Part shown: one piece after another, positions 36,176 to 45,138 of the stretch
How the letters are laid out: each line of letters starts with the position of its first letter
How positions within the stretch are numbered: position 1 is the first letter of the stretch
Origin: Pseudanabaena sp. Salubria-1
Lineage (GTDB): Bacteria > Cyanobacteriota > Cyanobacteriia > Pseudanabaenales > Pseudanabaenaceae
Assembly: GCA_023336205.1 (NCBI GenBank)
Contig: JALQCR010000006.1
Location: 161,496 to 225,495 of the forward strand
Length of the DNA: 64,000 nucleotides
Direction: 5' to 3'
The notes under the pieces: model-generated
Database searches by the model: none
Told to the model about the DNA's origin: nothing
Seen by the model: the letters and a program-made list of their open reading frames with translations, nothing else
Program-made: the position numbers and the translations under genes

Positions 36176-37433
36176 CTGAGATCTTGCACCATTCAAGAAA
36201 AGGGGTTGCAGAAAGAGCAGAAATGTGAAAAAAAGGGCGTAGTAGTAAATTAAATAACGAGCATGGAAAGCATCGTTAAGCACGCCCAAGGGCTAGTGTA
36301 TAGTCTTCTGTGTTTGATGCCAAGTGTGTATCAAACAGCAAGTCTCAATGCAATACTAGGACTATTTCTCGAAGCACAAAGGCATCCTTATCCAGAACAT
36401 ACACAGATAAAATCAGCGAGTGCACTCAGCCGATTTCTCAATCACTATAACTGGTCAACGAGAGCAGTAATTCGGTCAACACGGCAGGCTATTTTGGGAC
36501 AAATCGCCAAGCATCGCCCATCGAAACAAGTGCCATTAAAGATACTGATAGACTTGACTACCCTAGAAAAAAGCGGCAAGTTTTTACATTTGAGCAATCC
36601 CACCCAAAACGAACCAGACCCATGGGTGAGAATACTAAACGGAAAGCGAGGACTACATCTGGTTGTACTGTATCTGGTCTATGGAGAGTGGCGCGTACCA
36701 TGGAGTTTTAGAGTATGGCGCGGCAAAGGATACCCCAGTCCCTCTGACTTAGCTTGTAAGTTATTGGGGACAGTACCCAAGCAACTAACCCAAGGCAAGA
36801 CTGTGATTGTCCTTGCTGATACTGAGTTTAGTACGGTGAAGTTTTTCAATACTGTCCGCGCCAAGACTTGGCGCATCGTTGTCGGTGTACGCAACAATCG
36901 TAAACTTCAAGATGGCCGTACAGTCAAACAACTTTATCGTCATGGCAAACGTGGACAACAAATTTTGCTAGAAGGGCTAACTCAGCCTTTGACGATCTCT
37001 TGGTTTTGGCTCAAAAGAGCTGATAGTAAACGGGAGTTACGCTTTGTTGTCTCTTCTCATCCTTATTCTGGTGCTTATCTGGTGATGTTAGGTCGTAAGC
37101 GTTGGGCGATTGAGGGATTCTTCAAAACCATCAAACATCGCTTTGGTTTGCATTGTTTTGGGCAATCTACAAAACTTGGTGTTTATCGTTGGCTTATCCT
37201 CTCTCTGCTTGCTTATCTTTTGGCCCATTGGATTGATCAATGGTCGAGTCCTCCTGTCTTGGACTGGAAAGCTACCTGTGATTTGACACTTTCCGTTTTA
37301 TTTCCTTCTGTCCTTTGGTTGAAACTTCTTAGGTATCTCCAAATTAGTGCCGATATTGCTGCTCGTCATGGGTTTGAAATTATTCTCAAACCCATTCCTA
37401 CTTAACTCTTTCAGGAATGGTGCAAGATCTCAG
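36176..37433 (+). mobile_element. 1258-bp IS (IS4/IS701-like), copy 2, inside second kinase
   Basis: Same ends as copy 1 (CTGAGATCTTGCACCATTC) in the opposite orientation. The 4-bp duplication is ATAT (36172-36175 and 37434-37437). Confidence 0.9.
36263..37405 (+). CDS. DDE transposase of IS copy 2
   Basis: 380 residues, identical in protein sequence to those at 28531 and 45167. The catalytic stretches are ILIDLTTLEKS, VIVLADTEFST and WAIEGFFKTIKHRF. It is complete and lies between intact terminal repeats. Confidence 0.88.
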   Translation: MESIVKHAQGLVYSLLCLMPSVYQTASLNAILGLFLEAQRHPYPEHTQIKSASALSRFLNHYNWSTRAVIRSTRQAILGQIAKHRPSKQVPLKILIDLTTLEKSGKFLHLSNPTQNEPDPWVRILNGKRGLHLVVLYLVYGEWRVPWSFRVWRGKGYPSPSDLACKLLGTVPKQLTQGKTVIVLADTEFSTVKFFNTVRAKTWRIVVGVRNNRKLQDGRTVKQLYRHGKRGQQILLEGLTQPLTISWFWLKRADSKRELRFVVSSHPYSGAYLVMLGRKRWAIEGFFKTIKHRFGLHCFGQSTKLGVYRWLILSLLAYLLAHWIDQWSSPPVLDWKATCDLTLSVLFPSVLWLKLLRYLQISADIAARHGFEIILKPIPT

Positions 37434-40132
37434 ATATCGTTGATGACCGCTAAAAGGACATCACCACTTTCGAGAATAGTTTGGACAAATTCTTCTTGAT
37501 CTTCTGTAAGTTCGGTAGTGGCGAGTAACTGTGCCATCACCAAGACTCCATTCATCGGCGTGCGAATTTCATGACTCATGTTAGCCAAAAACTCACTCTT
37601 AGCTTTAGTTGCAGCTTCTGCATCTTCCTTCGCTTTTGCTAAAGCTATTTCTGAAAGCTTCCGTTCTGTAATATCCCTAGAAATTTGGATAACTGTATCT
37701 TCAGTCAAGGGTGAAATATTGGAAGAAAACCATATTTCTCTACCATCAATTTCTAAAATATAATCACAACTTGCCATTTGCTTGGTCGTCAAAGCTTTGT
37801 GAATGGTTTGCAAAATAAGATTCGCTACTTCCATCGGCAATTCTTCTTGAATTGGCTTGCTTAAAACTTCCTCTTGAGTTCCTTTTAGATTTACACCTTT
37901 GGTCGGAGCTACTTTGAGGCAACGCCCCTCTGCGTTGCGAACTAAGATTACATCAGTTAGGGCATTAAACAGAGTATTCTGTTCCATATATGCAGTCTTG
38001 AGATCGGCTTGACTTTCCCGCAGATCACTTTCAGTTTGTTTGCGATCGCTAACATCTATAGAGATCCCAGCCATGGCATAAATATTGCCTTGTAAATCAC
38101 TAAGCGGAAACTTCGTTGCAAAAAAAGTATGAATTCCATCAGGGAATTCTACGCTTTCTTCGACTTGAATCGTGGATTTTTGTAAGATTGCTTGACGGTC
38201 GTTAGCCCGTAGACTATCGGCAACTTCTATAGGTAGAAAATCATAATCAGTTTTGCCAAACATTTCCGCTTGACTAATTTTCAATATCCGTTCAAATTCT
38301 CTATTAACATTTAAATACTTGCCATCTAGATCCTTGATATAGCTAATAGCAGGCATATTATTTAGAAATGCTTCTAATCTTGACTCGTTCTCAATGAGCG
38401 TAATTTCTAGTTGGTTGCGATCGCTAATATCTTTCATGACACCGATCACACAGTCCTGATCGTCTATACATATAGTACTAGCCGATATTAATACTGTTTT
38501 TCTCTGTTTCGTCTTTGTATGAACTACTGCTTCAAAATTTTGAATAATCCCTTTACTAATTAGGACTTCTCTATAATGATGGAGATCTTCAATATTCTCC
38601 CATAGTTCAAGTTGTACACATGTTTTGCCAATAATATCGCTTGAGTAAGCTTCTAGAAAATTACACAGACTTTGATTGACATATAAACATCTTCCTTCGG
38701 CTAATGTCGCAATCCATGCAGGATCGGGACTTACCTGAAAAATTGTCGAAAATTTGACTTCTGAATCTCGCAGAGAATTTTCCACTTGTGAAAATGATTG
38801 ATGGAGTCGGGTAGACATCCAGTTAAACGATGTTGCTAGAGTTTTGAGCTCAGCAATCTCTACGTCTTCTGGTAAACTTTGCCAATTGCCCTTTGCGATC
38901 GATTCACTTGCTTTACTCAACCTCAATATTGAACGAGAAATCCATCGAGCTGTAAGTAACCCAATCCCAATTGCAACAAACACAATCAGTCCACAGAAAA
39001 GAATTGTCCAATTAGTATTTGTTTGAATCTCGGACATAAAGTCAGATTCTGGGATCACGATTACTGAGAGCCAATCTAAATCTTCAGTTCCAAATTCAGT
39101 TTTTAGCGGTGCGATCTGCGCAAAATATCGGATGCCATCCTTTTCAAATCGAAACTTTTGATGTTCAGAAATACTCTCTAGACGACCAAAACGTTCTTTT
39201 AAATGATTGACAGTTATTTGGGTTGTGGCATTTTGGCTATCAAAAGCACTTAGTCTCCGATATTCAGGATCAACATTTTTAGCGAGAGTCTCTTTGTCTT
39301 GCGTTAATGGTGTCAATGTACCCTGACGAAAAGGAATCTCCCCTGTTGACATACCAATCATCTGTCCATTGAGATCAATGATAAAGGCTTGTCCTGTTTT
39401 CCCAATCTTGAGTTTCTGGAGAAAATCTCCTAATTGGGTCAGAGATATCGAAGCTCCTAATACCCCCTGAAAGTTATTGTCACGATCGAAGAATGGTAAA
39501 AAGTTAACCGCAATAAGTGAAGGGTTATTTGGATTTGCCAAAGAAACATTTATCCTCCACAGCAATCGCCCTGCATTTTTGGTTTGTCCATACCAAGGAT
39601 TATTCGGTGGATCGTTATGAGGATCATATGTAGTTGAGCGTCTGAGCAGCTTGAGGCGATTGCCGTCACTATCAGCTAAATAGTTATCCCATATGTTATT
39701 AGTTGATTTATCTCTTAGTCTAATCGCACGAGAACCATCATCTAATTTTTCTATGATGAGAATTTCTTTTTTCTCATTAGCGATCGCTAATGCGGATACT
39801 TCTGGAAAAATCTGCGATTGTTGCCAAAAATATTTCTCTACAGTCGCCAAATCTTGCCAGTCTAGAATTCCCAGCTTGATGCTAGCAGCGTTATTGCGGT
39901 TGATTTCAGTTGGCTTGCGGAGATGATTAATAAGGTTCTGCTCGATGCGATCGCCTAATTCACTCATTACCTGATTTGCCATTTTATCAACTGCCACCTC
40001 GCTACTGCGATAGGATAAATAGCCTACCAGCCCTACAGTCCCGATAATTTGTATCACAAACGGTACAAGCAACACCCAATAAAGCGATATGTTACTCAGC
40101 AAAAATCGTTTGCGTAGATCTTGAAAAGACAT
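37434..40132 (-). pseudogene. Sensor histidine kinase, N-terminal fragment (dCache-HAMP-PAS(x3)-HisKA)
   Basis: Begins with a membrane segment (about 18-40), a long extracytoplasmic double-Cache-like sensor (about 45-375), a second membrane segment ([21 protein letters not shown], about 378-400) and a HAMP linker. PAS domains follow (about 470-590, 595-715 and 725-840), then the phospho-His motif [10 protein letters not shown]. It stops in the IS after AVINDI. A truncated product would have the His site but no ATPase. Confidence 0.9.
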
Positions 40133-40195
40133 CTATAAATTTATGTCCATAGGTACATATATCTAAATTGTATAGCGATTACCAGTTGTAAAACC

Positions 40196-40240
40196 AATTT
40201 TTGAGTTGTCAGCGCCGTAGCCATTGACAACTCAAAAATT
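40196..40240. repeat. 16-bp perfect inverted repeat downstream of the HTH gene
   Basis: Arms AATTTTTGAGTTGTCA and TGACAACTCAAAAATT around a 13-base loop; the right arm ends 2 bases before the stop of the gene at 40243. There is no strong T-run, so terminator function is uncertain. Confidence 0.5.
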
Positions 40241-40242
40241 AG

Positions 40243-40863
40243 TTAGGAGGGGCGTACAAACCATAAACTCCGTTTGCCATCGTGAGAAATACAATCCAGA
40301 ATCAGATCTTTGACCTTAATTGGTAATCGCCCAGTCCGACGCGATCGCCGTAAACTGCTTGGAGAACATTCCAAAATTTTGGCAATCTCGGCAGTTGTCC
40401 AGAGTCGAGTAAACAAATCATCTGGGAAAGATGACATACTCTGAGCCAGTTCTTTCCATGCCTGAACATAAATTTCAGTTGCATCAGTATGCTGGATTAT
40501 TGTTTCGTTGTCATTGCTATTGTCTAACTCTACTAAAGCAGGAGGTCTTGGATCTAATTCGCCAAAAATTTCAGTATCAATATAAACTTGAACATTGAAG
40601 ATGTCGTCCCAACTTTTAAGAAATTCCTCTTCATTTTCTGTTTCTAAATTATTTTGGTCGCTTCCTAAGGACAGATCTGTTAAGAATGGTTTATCTGTGC
40701 CTCTTTTTACTGTAGAGATCAGATTTTCTAGGGATTGGATTATATTCTGTTTGTTATGTTTTTTGTAGAGACTAATAATCTCTTGGATGGATCGGGCAAG
40801 CTCTTTTGGCACGGCTTGCATCTCTACATCTGTTTGCTGCATTGGCGGTAAGGGTTCGACCAC
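40243..40863 (-). CDS. HTH-containing protein of unknown function
   Basis: 206 residues from GTG 40863 (an ATG seven codons in is also possible). The first 130 residues are acidic and mostly helical with no recognised domain. The C-terminus has LWTTAEIAKILECSPSSLRRSRRTGRLP, which fits a MerR/excisionase-like helix-turn-helix, followed by a short strand region ending LWFVRPS. It is probably a DNA-binding protein. The IS1 at 40906 lies just upstream and may have replaced its promoter. Confidence 0.6.
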   Translation of the reverse strand: MVEPLPPMQQTDVEMQAVPKELARSIQEIISLYKKHNKQNIIQSLENLISTVKRGTDKPFLTDLSLGSDQNNLETENEEEFLKSWDDIFNVQVYIDTEIFGELDPRPPALVELDNSNDNETIIQHTDATEIYVQAWKELAQSMSSFPDDLFTRLWTTAEIAKILECSPSSLRRSRRTGRLPIKVKDLILDCISHDGKRSLWFVRPS

Positions 40864-40905
40864 AGGAAAGACCCAAGTAAAATTACTGTGGAACTAAGTA
40901 ACTTG

Positions 40906-41723
40906 GGTAGTCCTAAAAAGGAAAGGATGTAGGAAAATATCCAGATAGTTGATACAAAGTAAAGTAATGTCAGAAGCAAGGCCATCCTGTCCATCCTGCC
41001 AGTCCGTATCCGTTGTAAAAAACGGCAGTACACGACATGGAAAACAAAATTATAAATGTCGGGACTGTGGTCGTCAATTTGTAGAAAATCCACAGTGGCA
41101 GAGAGTTTCAGAGCGTACCCAAGACACTTATGACCTTCTTGAGAAACTACTACTAGAAAAAATCCCACTAGCTGGAATTGCCAGAGTCCTCAAGGTGTCA
41201 GAGAGATGGTTGCAAAGTTACGTCAATCATAAATATGAAAACGTTCCTCAGCAGGTGGAGGTAGAACCAAAACCAAAACGCCGTTTGACCATACAGATGG
41301 ATGAATTGTGGTCTTTTGTGGACGACAAAGGCAATAAACAGTGGGTATGGCTTGCCATTGATGCCGAGACTCGTGAAATTGTCGGTTGTTATATAGGCGA
41401 TCGCACTGGTGAATCAGCTCAGAAGTTATGGGAATCGTTGCCTAGCGTCTATCGCCAATGTGCGGTTATTTATACTGACTTCTATTCGTCTTATCCAGTT
41501 GTCCTGCCCAGCAAACGTCATAGGGCTGTCGGGAAAGAAACGGGAAAGACCAACTATATTGAGAGATTCAACTGTACGTTACGTCAACGAGTATCAAGAC
41601 TAGTTAGAAAGACCTTATCCTTTTCTAAGAAATTGGAAAATCACATTGGAGCCATTTGGAATTTTATTCATCATTACAACGATTCTTTACCTCCGTGTGC
41701 GTCCTTTCCTTTTTAGGACTACC
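40906..41723 (+). mobile_element. IS1-family element
   Basis: 818 bp with terminal repeats GGTAGTCCTAAAAAGGAAAG and an 8-bp duplication GTAACTTG at 40898-40905 and 41724-41731, both as expected for IS1-type elements of cyanobacteria. Confidence 0.9.
40967..41716 (+). CDS. IS1-family transposase
   Basis: 249 residues. N-terminal zinc ribbon CPSCQSVSVVKNG ... YKCRDCGRQF, a helix-turn-helix region (LAGIARVLKVSERWLQSYV), then a DDE core with QMDELWSFVDDKGNKQWVW (first Asp), IYTDFYSSY (second Asp) and NYIERFNCTLRQRVSRLVRKTLSFSK (Glu). ATG 40967 is chosen because it directly precedes the zinc ribbon. It is a single ORF, unlike the frameshifted enterobacterial IS1. Confidence 0.92.
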   Translation: MSEARPSCPSCQSVSVVKNGSTRHGKQNYKCRDCGRQFVENPQWQRVSERTQDTYDLLEKLLLEKIPLAGIARVLKVSERWLQSYVNHKYENVPQQVEVEPKPKRRLTIQMDELWSFVDDKGNKQWVWLAIDAETREIVGCYIGDRTGESAQKLWESLPSVYRQCAVIYTDFYSSYPVVLPSKRHRAVGKETGKTNYIERFNCTLRQRVSRLVRKTLSFSKKLENHIGAIWNFIHHYNDSLPPCASFPF

Positions 41724-41915
41724 GTAACTTGGCATAATAAAAAATAAATTCAAAAACTTTACTGCCCGCTGCGGGTAAAGTTTTTGCAGTTTTATATTTA
41801 ATTTTGCTTAGCTACTTATAAAAGATTTCAAACAAATCCACGATTTTAAAAGTATAACGCTAGTCTCTATGGTGACAACAACTATTCATTGATTTGGCGA
41901 TCAGCAAAAGCACGT

Positions 41916-42866
41916 ATGTTTTCAAATACCTTTTCAACTTCTTCAAAATTTACCAATAAATTCCCAATAATTTATTCTGACAGTTTTCTGAGTCATGATA
42001 CTGGGATTTATCACCCAGAAAAAGCTGGTCGGCTTACAGCCATAGTTGCGGCTCTAAAAAATTCAGCGATCGCCTCACAATTAGTCTGGCAAGAACCAAC
42101 TGATCGACAAAATATCCTAAAAGAAGTTCTTCGTTTTCACACTCAAGAATATCTTGAAACTTTGCAGGCAATTACCGAGCGCGGTGGTGGCTACATTGAT
42201 GGCGATACAATCGCTTCGCCTCAAACGTATGATGTTGCCCTACTTGCCCTCAGTGCATGGCTTGATGGTGTTGATGTTGTTTTAGAGTCAGGTCGCCCAT
42301 CCTTCGTACTAGCACGTCCCCCTGGTCATCATGCGCGTGCTCATTCGGGCATGGGTTTTTGCATTTTTGGAAATGCTGCGATCGCAGCCATGTCTGCAAT
42401 TGATCGATTAAATCTCCAGCGTGTTGCCATTCTTGACTGGGATGTCCATCACGGCAATGGTACACAGGAGGCTGTCTGGGATCGTGCTGATATTGCCTAT
42501 GTCTCAACGCATCAAGCGCCGTTTTATCCGATGACAGGTCGCAAAGATGAGACAGGAAATCATGACAATATTTTGAATATTCCGATGCGATCTGGTTCAG
42601 CGATCGCAGAATATTTGCCTGTGTTTGAAAATCAGATCATGCCGTTTTTACGAAATTTTGATCCCGATCTTTTAATTGTCAGTGCAGGATTTGATGCAAA
42701 TGCTGACGATCCTTTGGCAAGTATTTTGTTAAATCCAGAGGATTTTGGCACATTTACGAATCTGTGTTTAGAGCTAACCACAAAAATCTTATTTGGGTTA
42801 GAAGGCGGCTATGACTTTGATAGTCTTTCGCGATCGGTCATTGCCGTAATCGAGCAATGCCTATAA
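41916..42866 (+). CDS. Histone deacetylase / AcuC-AphA family hydrolase
   Basis: About 316 residues from ATG 41916; a TTG nine codons upstream is possible. Class II HDAC features: GIYHPEKAGRL near the N-terminus, ARPPGHHAR (active-site His pair), GFCIFGNAAIAA, ILDWDVHHGNGTQ (metal-binding Asp and His), and SAGFDANADDPLAS with a second metal Asp. It probably deacetylates small amines or proteins with Zn(II). It converges on rpsR across a duplicated block of hairpins. Confidence 0.9.
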   Translation: MFSNTFSTSSKFTNKFPIIYSDSFLSHDTGIYHPEKAGRLTAIVAALKNSAIASQLVWQEPTDRQNILKEVLRFHTQEYLETLQAITERGGGYIDGDTIASPQTYDVALLALSAWLDGVDVVLESGRPSFVLARPPGHHARAHSGMGFCIFGNAAIAAMSAIDRLNLQRVAILDWDVHHGNGTQEAVWDRADIAYVSTHQAPFYPMTGRKDETGNHDNILNIPMRSGSAIAEYLPVFENQIMPFLRNFDPDLLIVSAGFDANADDPLASILLNPEDFGTFTNLCLELTTKILFGLEGGYDFDSLSRSVIAVIEQCL

Positions 42867-43027
42867 AGAATAAAGAGACGCGCTGCGTCTCTTTATTCTT
42901 ATAAAAAAGGACGCATCACGTCCTTTTTTAACCTTCTTTGCCTATAAAAAATAGAGAGACGCATTGCGTCTCTCTATTTTTACAAAAGTAAAGGACGCAT
43001 CGCGTCCTTTACTTTTTAACCTTCTTT
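42858..43027. repeat. Tandem duplication of a two-hairpin block between HDAC gene and rpsR
   Basis: Unit 1 (42858-42938) and unit 2 (42939-43027) share the order: TGCCTATAAA, hairpin with AGAGACGC/GCGTCTCT, hairpin with GGACGCATC/CGTCC, then AACCTTCTT. Unit 1 starts with the last HDAC codons and unit 2 ends with the last rpsR codons. Four hairpins result; each probably terminates transcription. Confidence 0.85.
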
Positions 43028-43243
43028 GTTGATGAAAGGCAGTAATGCAACTACACGAGCTTGTTTAATCGCTGTCGTCAATGCACGCTGTTGCTTTGCA
43101 GTTAAACCTGTAATGCGGCGAGGCAAAATCTTGCCACGCTCAGTGATGTATTTACGCAGTAATTCGACATCTTTATAATCGATTTTGGCAGCAGGCGCGA
43201 TCGGGGAGAGGCGCTTGCGATAAAAAGAGGAGTTCATTGCCAT
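43016..43243 (-). CDS. rpsR: 30S ribosomal protein S18
   Basis: 75 residues. The S18 core is clear: [58 protein letters not shown]. It binds the platform of the small subunit with S6. It is transcribed with rpmG, which lies 38 bases upstream, as in many cyanobacteria. Confidence 0.96.
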   Translation of the reverse strand: MAMNSSFYRKRLSPIAPAAKIDYKDVELLRKYITERGKILPRRITGLTAKQQRALTTAIKQARVVALLPFINKEG

Positions 43244-43281
43244 GATTGGGATTACGCGGTTTTAGTTATTGGATTAGTGGA

Positions 43282-43476
43282 CTATTTGATTTCTTTATGA
43301 ACGGTATGAGAGTTGCAATGAGGACAGAACTTTTTGAGTTCTAATCTTGCGGTTGTATTACGACGATTTTTCATGGTCGTATAACGAGACACACCAGGCG
43401 ATCGCTTGTTAGCATTAGTGCGACATTCGGTGCACTCTAATGTAACTACGAGACGGACACCTTTGTTTTTAGCCAT
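43282..43476 (-). CDS. rpmG: 50S ribosomal protein L33
   Basis: 64 residues with the L33 pattern [54 protein letters not shown]; the two Cys-x-x-Cys pairs form the zinc-binding version. It is the first gene of an rpmG-rpsR pair. Confidence 0.96.
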   Translation of the reverse strand: MAKNKGVRLVVTLECTECRTNANKRSPGVSRYTTMKNRRNTTARLELKKFCPHCNSHTVHKEIK

Positions 43477-43826
43477 TTTTTTAGTTGTGAGATTACTTAA
43501 AAGTGCGATCTACAATTGTTACACAAAACTAACGAAAACCCCAATCTAAATTTCAAAAAATCAGCAGTTCTCATTATGCAAACAATTTTGGGTTTCCCAG
43601 TATCTCAGGCACGGGGAAACCCAAAATTGTTTTTTTGAAAGTCAGCCGCAGGCTGACTTTCAAAAAAACAATTTTTAAAATGAGAATAGCTGCAAAAAAA
43701 TCCAGAAAATCAATCAAACTGCGATCGCCTCTACAATTTCATGCAAGCAAATCTGATGAATACATGATGTTTAGCTAAATGAAATAACAAAAAAACTCAC
43801 AGCCGACAATGTTGGAGCATACGACT
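43477..43826. other. Gene-free region upstream of rpmG with two hairpins
   Basis: Holds the rpmG promoter region and two strong hairpins: arms 43580-43598/43614-43632 (AAACAATTTTGGGTTTCCC) and 43631-43647/43651-43667 (TTTTTTGAAAGTCAGCC). No coding region recognised. Confidence 0.55.
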
Positions 43827-43915
43827 AATACCAATTCACAACAGTGTGACAACACCTCTGTGAATTAAAAAATAAACCCTATAAGCATTTTAAAGACACA
43901 AAATGGCGTAGCCAT

Positions 43916-45002
43916 CGCCAATTCAAGGATGAAATGCAACGGGTTCTGATGAAGCAAAGAATACTTCGTAAGGAGTACGATAGTCAAGTGATTTTCTGGG
44001 TCTGTGATTGATCAAATTCACTGCCTTCTGAAAGTCCTCTTCTTTCACGATTTTAAAGTTTGTACTTTTGGGATAGAACTCTCTAATTAATCCATTGGTG
44101 TGTTCATTCAATCCACGTTCCCATGAATGATATGGATTCGCAAAGAAGGTCTCTAGTTTCAATCTTTCAGATAGCTTCTCATGCCCACAGAATTCTCTTC
44201 CATTATCAAAGGTCATTGTCTTTCGAGATGTTGATTCTATAGGCTCAAATAGATTGAATGTCACTCTGTTTATCTCATCCATCGTCTTGTTCTTAGCTAG
44301 TCCAGCAAGTAAATACTTCGATGCTTTATCAACATGCGTAACTACGATACCTGTGTGGTTGCACCCGATTACCGTATCACTTTCCCAATGTCCAATCTCT
44401 GTTTTTAAATCTGCAATCTTCGGTCGATTCTCTATCCCTACCCTATTGGGAATGCCACCTCGCTTCTGATGGCGACCTTTGCGCCTTCGTTGCTTTTGCT
44501 TCTGCCTCAGATATTGTTGATATATTCCCATCTCTTGATGGTTTGCATAGATCATCAGATAAATCGTCTCATAGCTGATTTTACCTAGCCCCTCCCTTTC
44601 CATTCTCCCTGCTAGTTGCTCTGGGCTGTGGTGTTGCTCTAACCGTTGTTTGACTTCGGCGATCGTCTCAGCACTGATGCTCTGAAATCTTACCTTTGCT
44701 TGTTTCCGTCTTGCTTTCATCAGGGCAACCGCAGTATCTGGCAAATAGCCAATCTGTCGCTCGTCTGTATTGGGCGATAACTCTCTTGAAATCGTACTTT
44801 TGTTTCGCTTCAAGCGACGACCTATCTCTGATACAGATAATTGCTCAATTACTCTTAGTTTATACAGTTCACTTCTTTCTGTGGTGGTAAGATGGACAAA
44901 GCTCATGAGGGTATCCTAATTATTGTGATTAATATCAGAATATCCTTATGAGTCCCTTTACGCAAAGATCTCTAGGTGTTGCATTTCATCCTTGAATTGG
45001 CG
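43916..45002 (-). mobile_element. IS30-family element
   Basis: 1087 bp with perfect 25-bp terminal repeats starting CGCCAATTCAAGGATGAAAT. The target duplication is CAT (43913-43915 and 45003-45005), matching the 2-3 bp of IS30. The transposase stop lies inside the left terminal repeat. Confidence 0.92.
43923..44906 (-). CDS. IS30-family transposase
   Basis: 327 residues. N-terminal helix-turn-helix (LRVIEQLSVSEIGRRLKRNKSTISREL), then the integrase core: GHWESDTVIGCNH (first Asp), MTFDNGREFCGHEKL (second Asp) and NPYHSWERGLNEHTNGLIREFYPK (Glu). All three catalytic positions and the length are normal, so it is probably functional. Confidence 0.94.
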   Translation of the reverse strand: MSFVHLTTTERSELYKLRVIEQLSVSEIGRRLKRNKSTISRELSPNTDERQIGYLPDTAVALMKARRKQAKVRFQSISAETIAEVKQRLEQHHSPEQLAGRMEREGLGKISYETIYLMIYANHQEMGIYQQYLRQKQKQRRRKGRHQKRGGIPNRVGIENRPKIADLKTEIGHWESDTVIGCNHTGIVVTHVDKASKYLLAGLAKNKTMDEINRVTFNLFEPIESTSRKTMTFDNGREFCGHEKLSERLKLETFFANPYHSWERGLNEHTNGLIREFYPKSTNFKIVKEEDFQKAVNLINHRPRKSLDYRTPYEVFFASSEPVAFHP

Positions 45003-45138
45003 CATTTTGTGTTTTGGTATTAGCATTAAGCATCACGTTTTCTATAGAATATTTTATCATTGCGGTCTTTTGTCAAATCGATGAACTACTTAAAGAAATA
45101 ACGCCAACGCATTTTAAAATTTGGTGAAATATGCCTAA

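Larger units (their letters stand above)
43827..45025. repeat. Foldback repeat with TAATACCAA ends, split by IS30
   Basis: Left part 43827-43915 and right part 45003-45025 together form a composite of two palindromes (TTCACAxCAGTGTG... and ACACAAAATGGC...GCCATTTTGTGT) bounded by AATACCAA and TTGGTATT. An uninterrupted copy lies at 60620-60723, inverted. Confidence 0.75.

Noticed and set aside
28503..37433. Copies 1 and 2 of the 1258-bp IS as ends of one composite transposon carrying aroA
   Set aside because: Each copy has its own 4-bp duplication (TTAA and ATAT), and each sits inside a different gene that is restored by removing that copy alone, so they are independent insertions.
40243..40863. 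HTH gene as an IS1-disrupted gene
   Set aside because: Extending its frame upstream meets a stop at 40894-40896 before the IS1 end, and no longer frame appears after excision.
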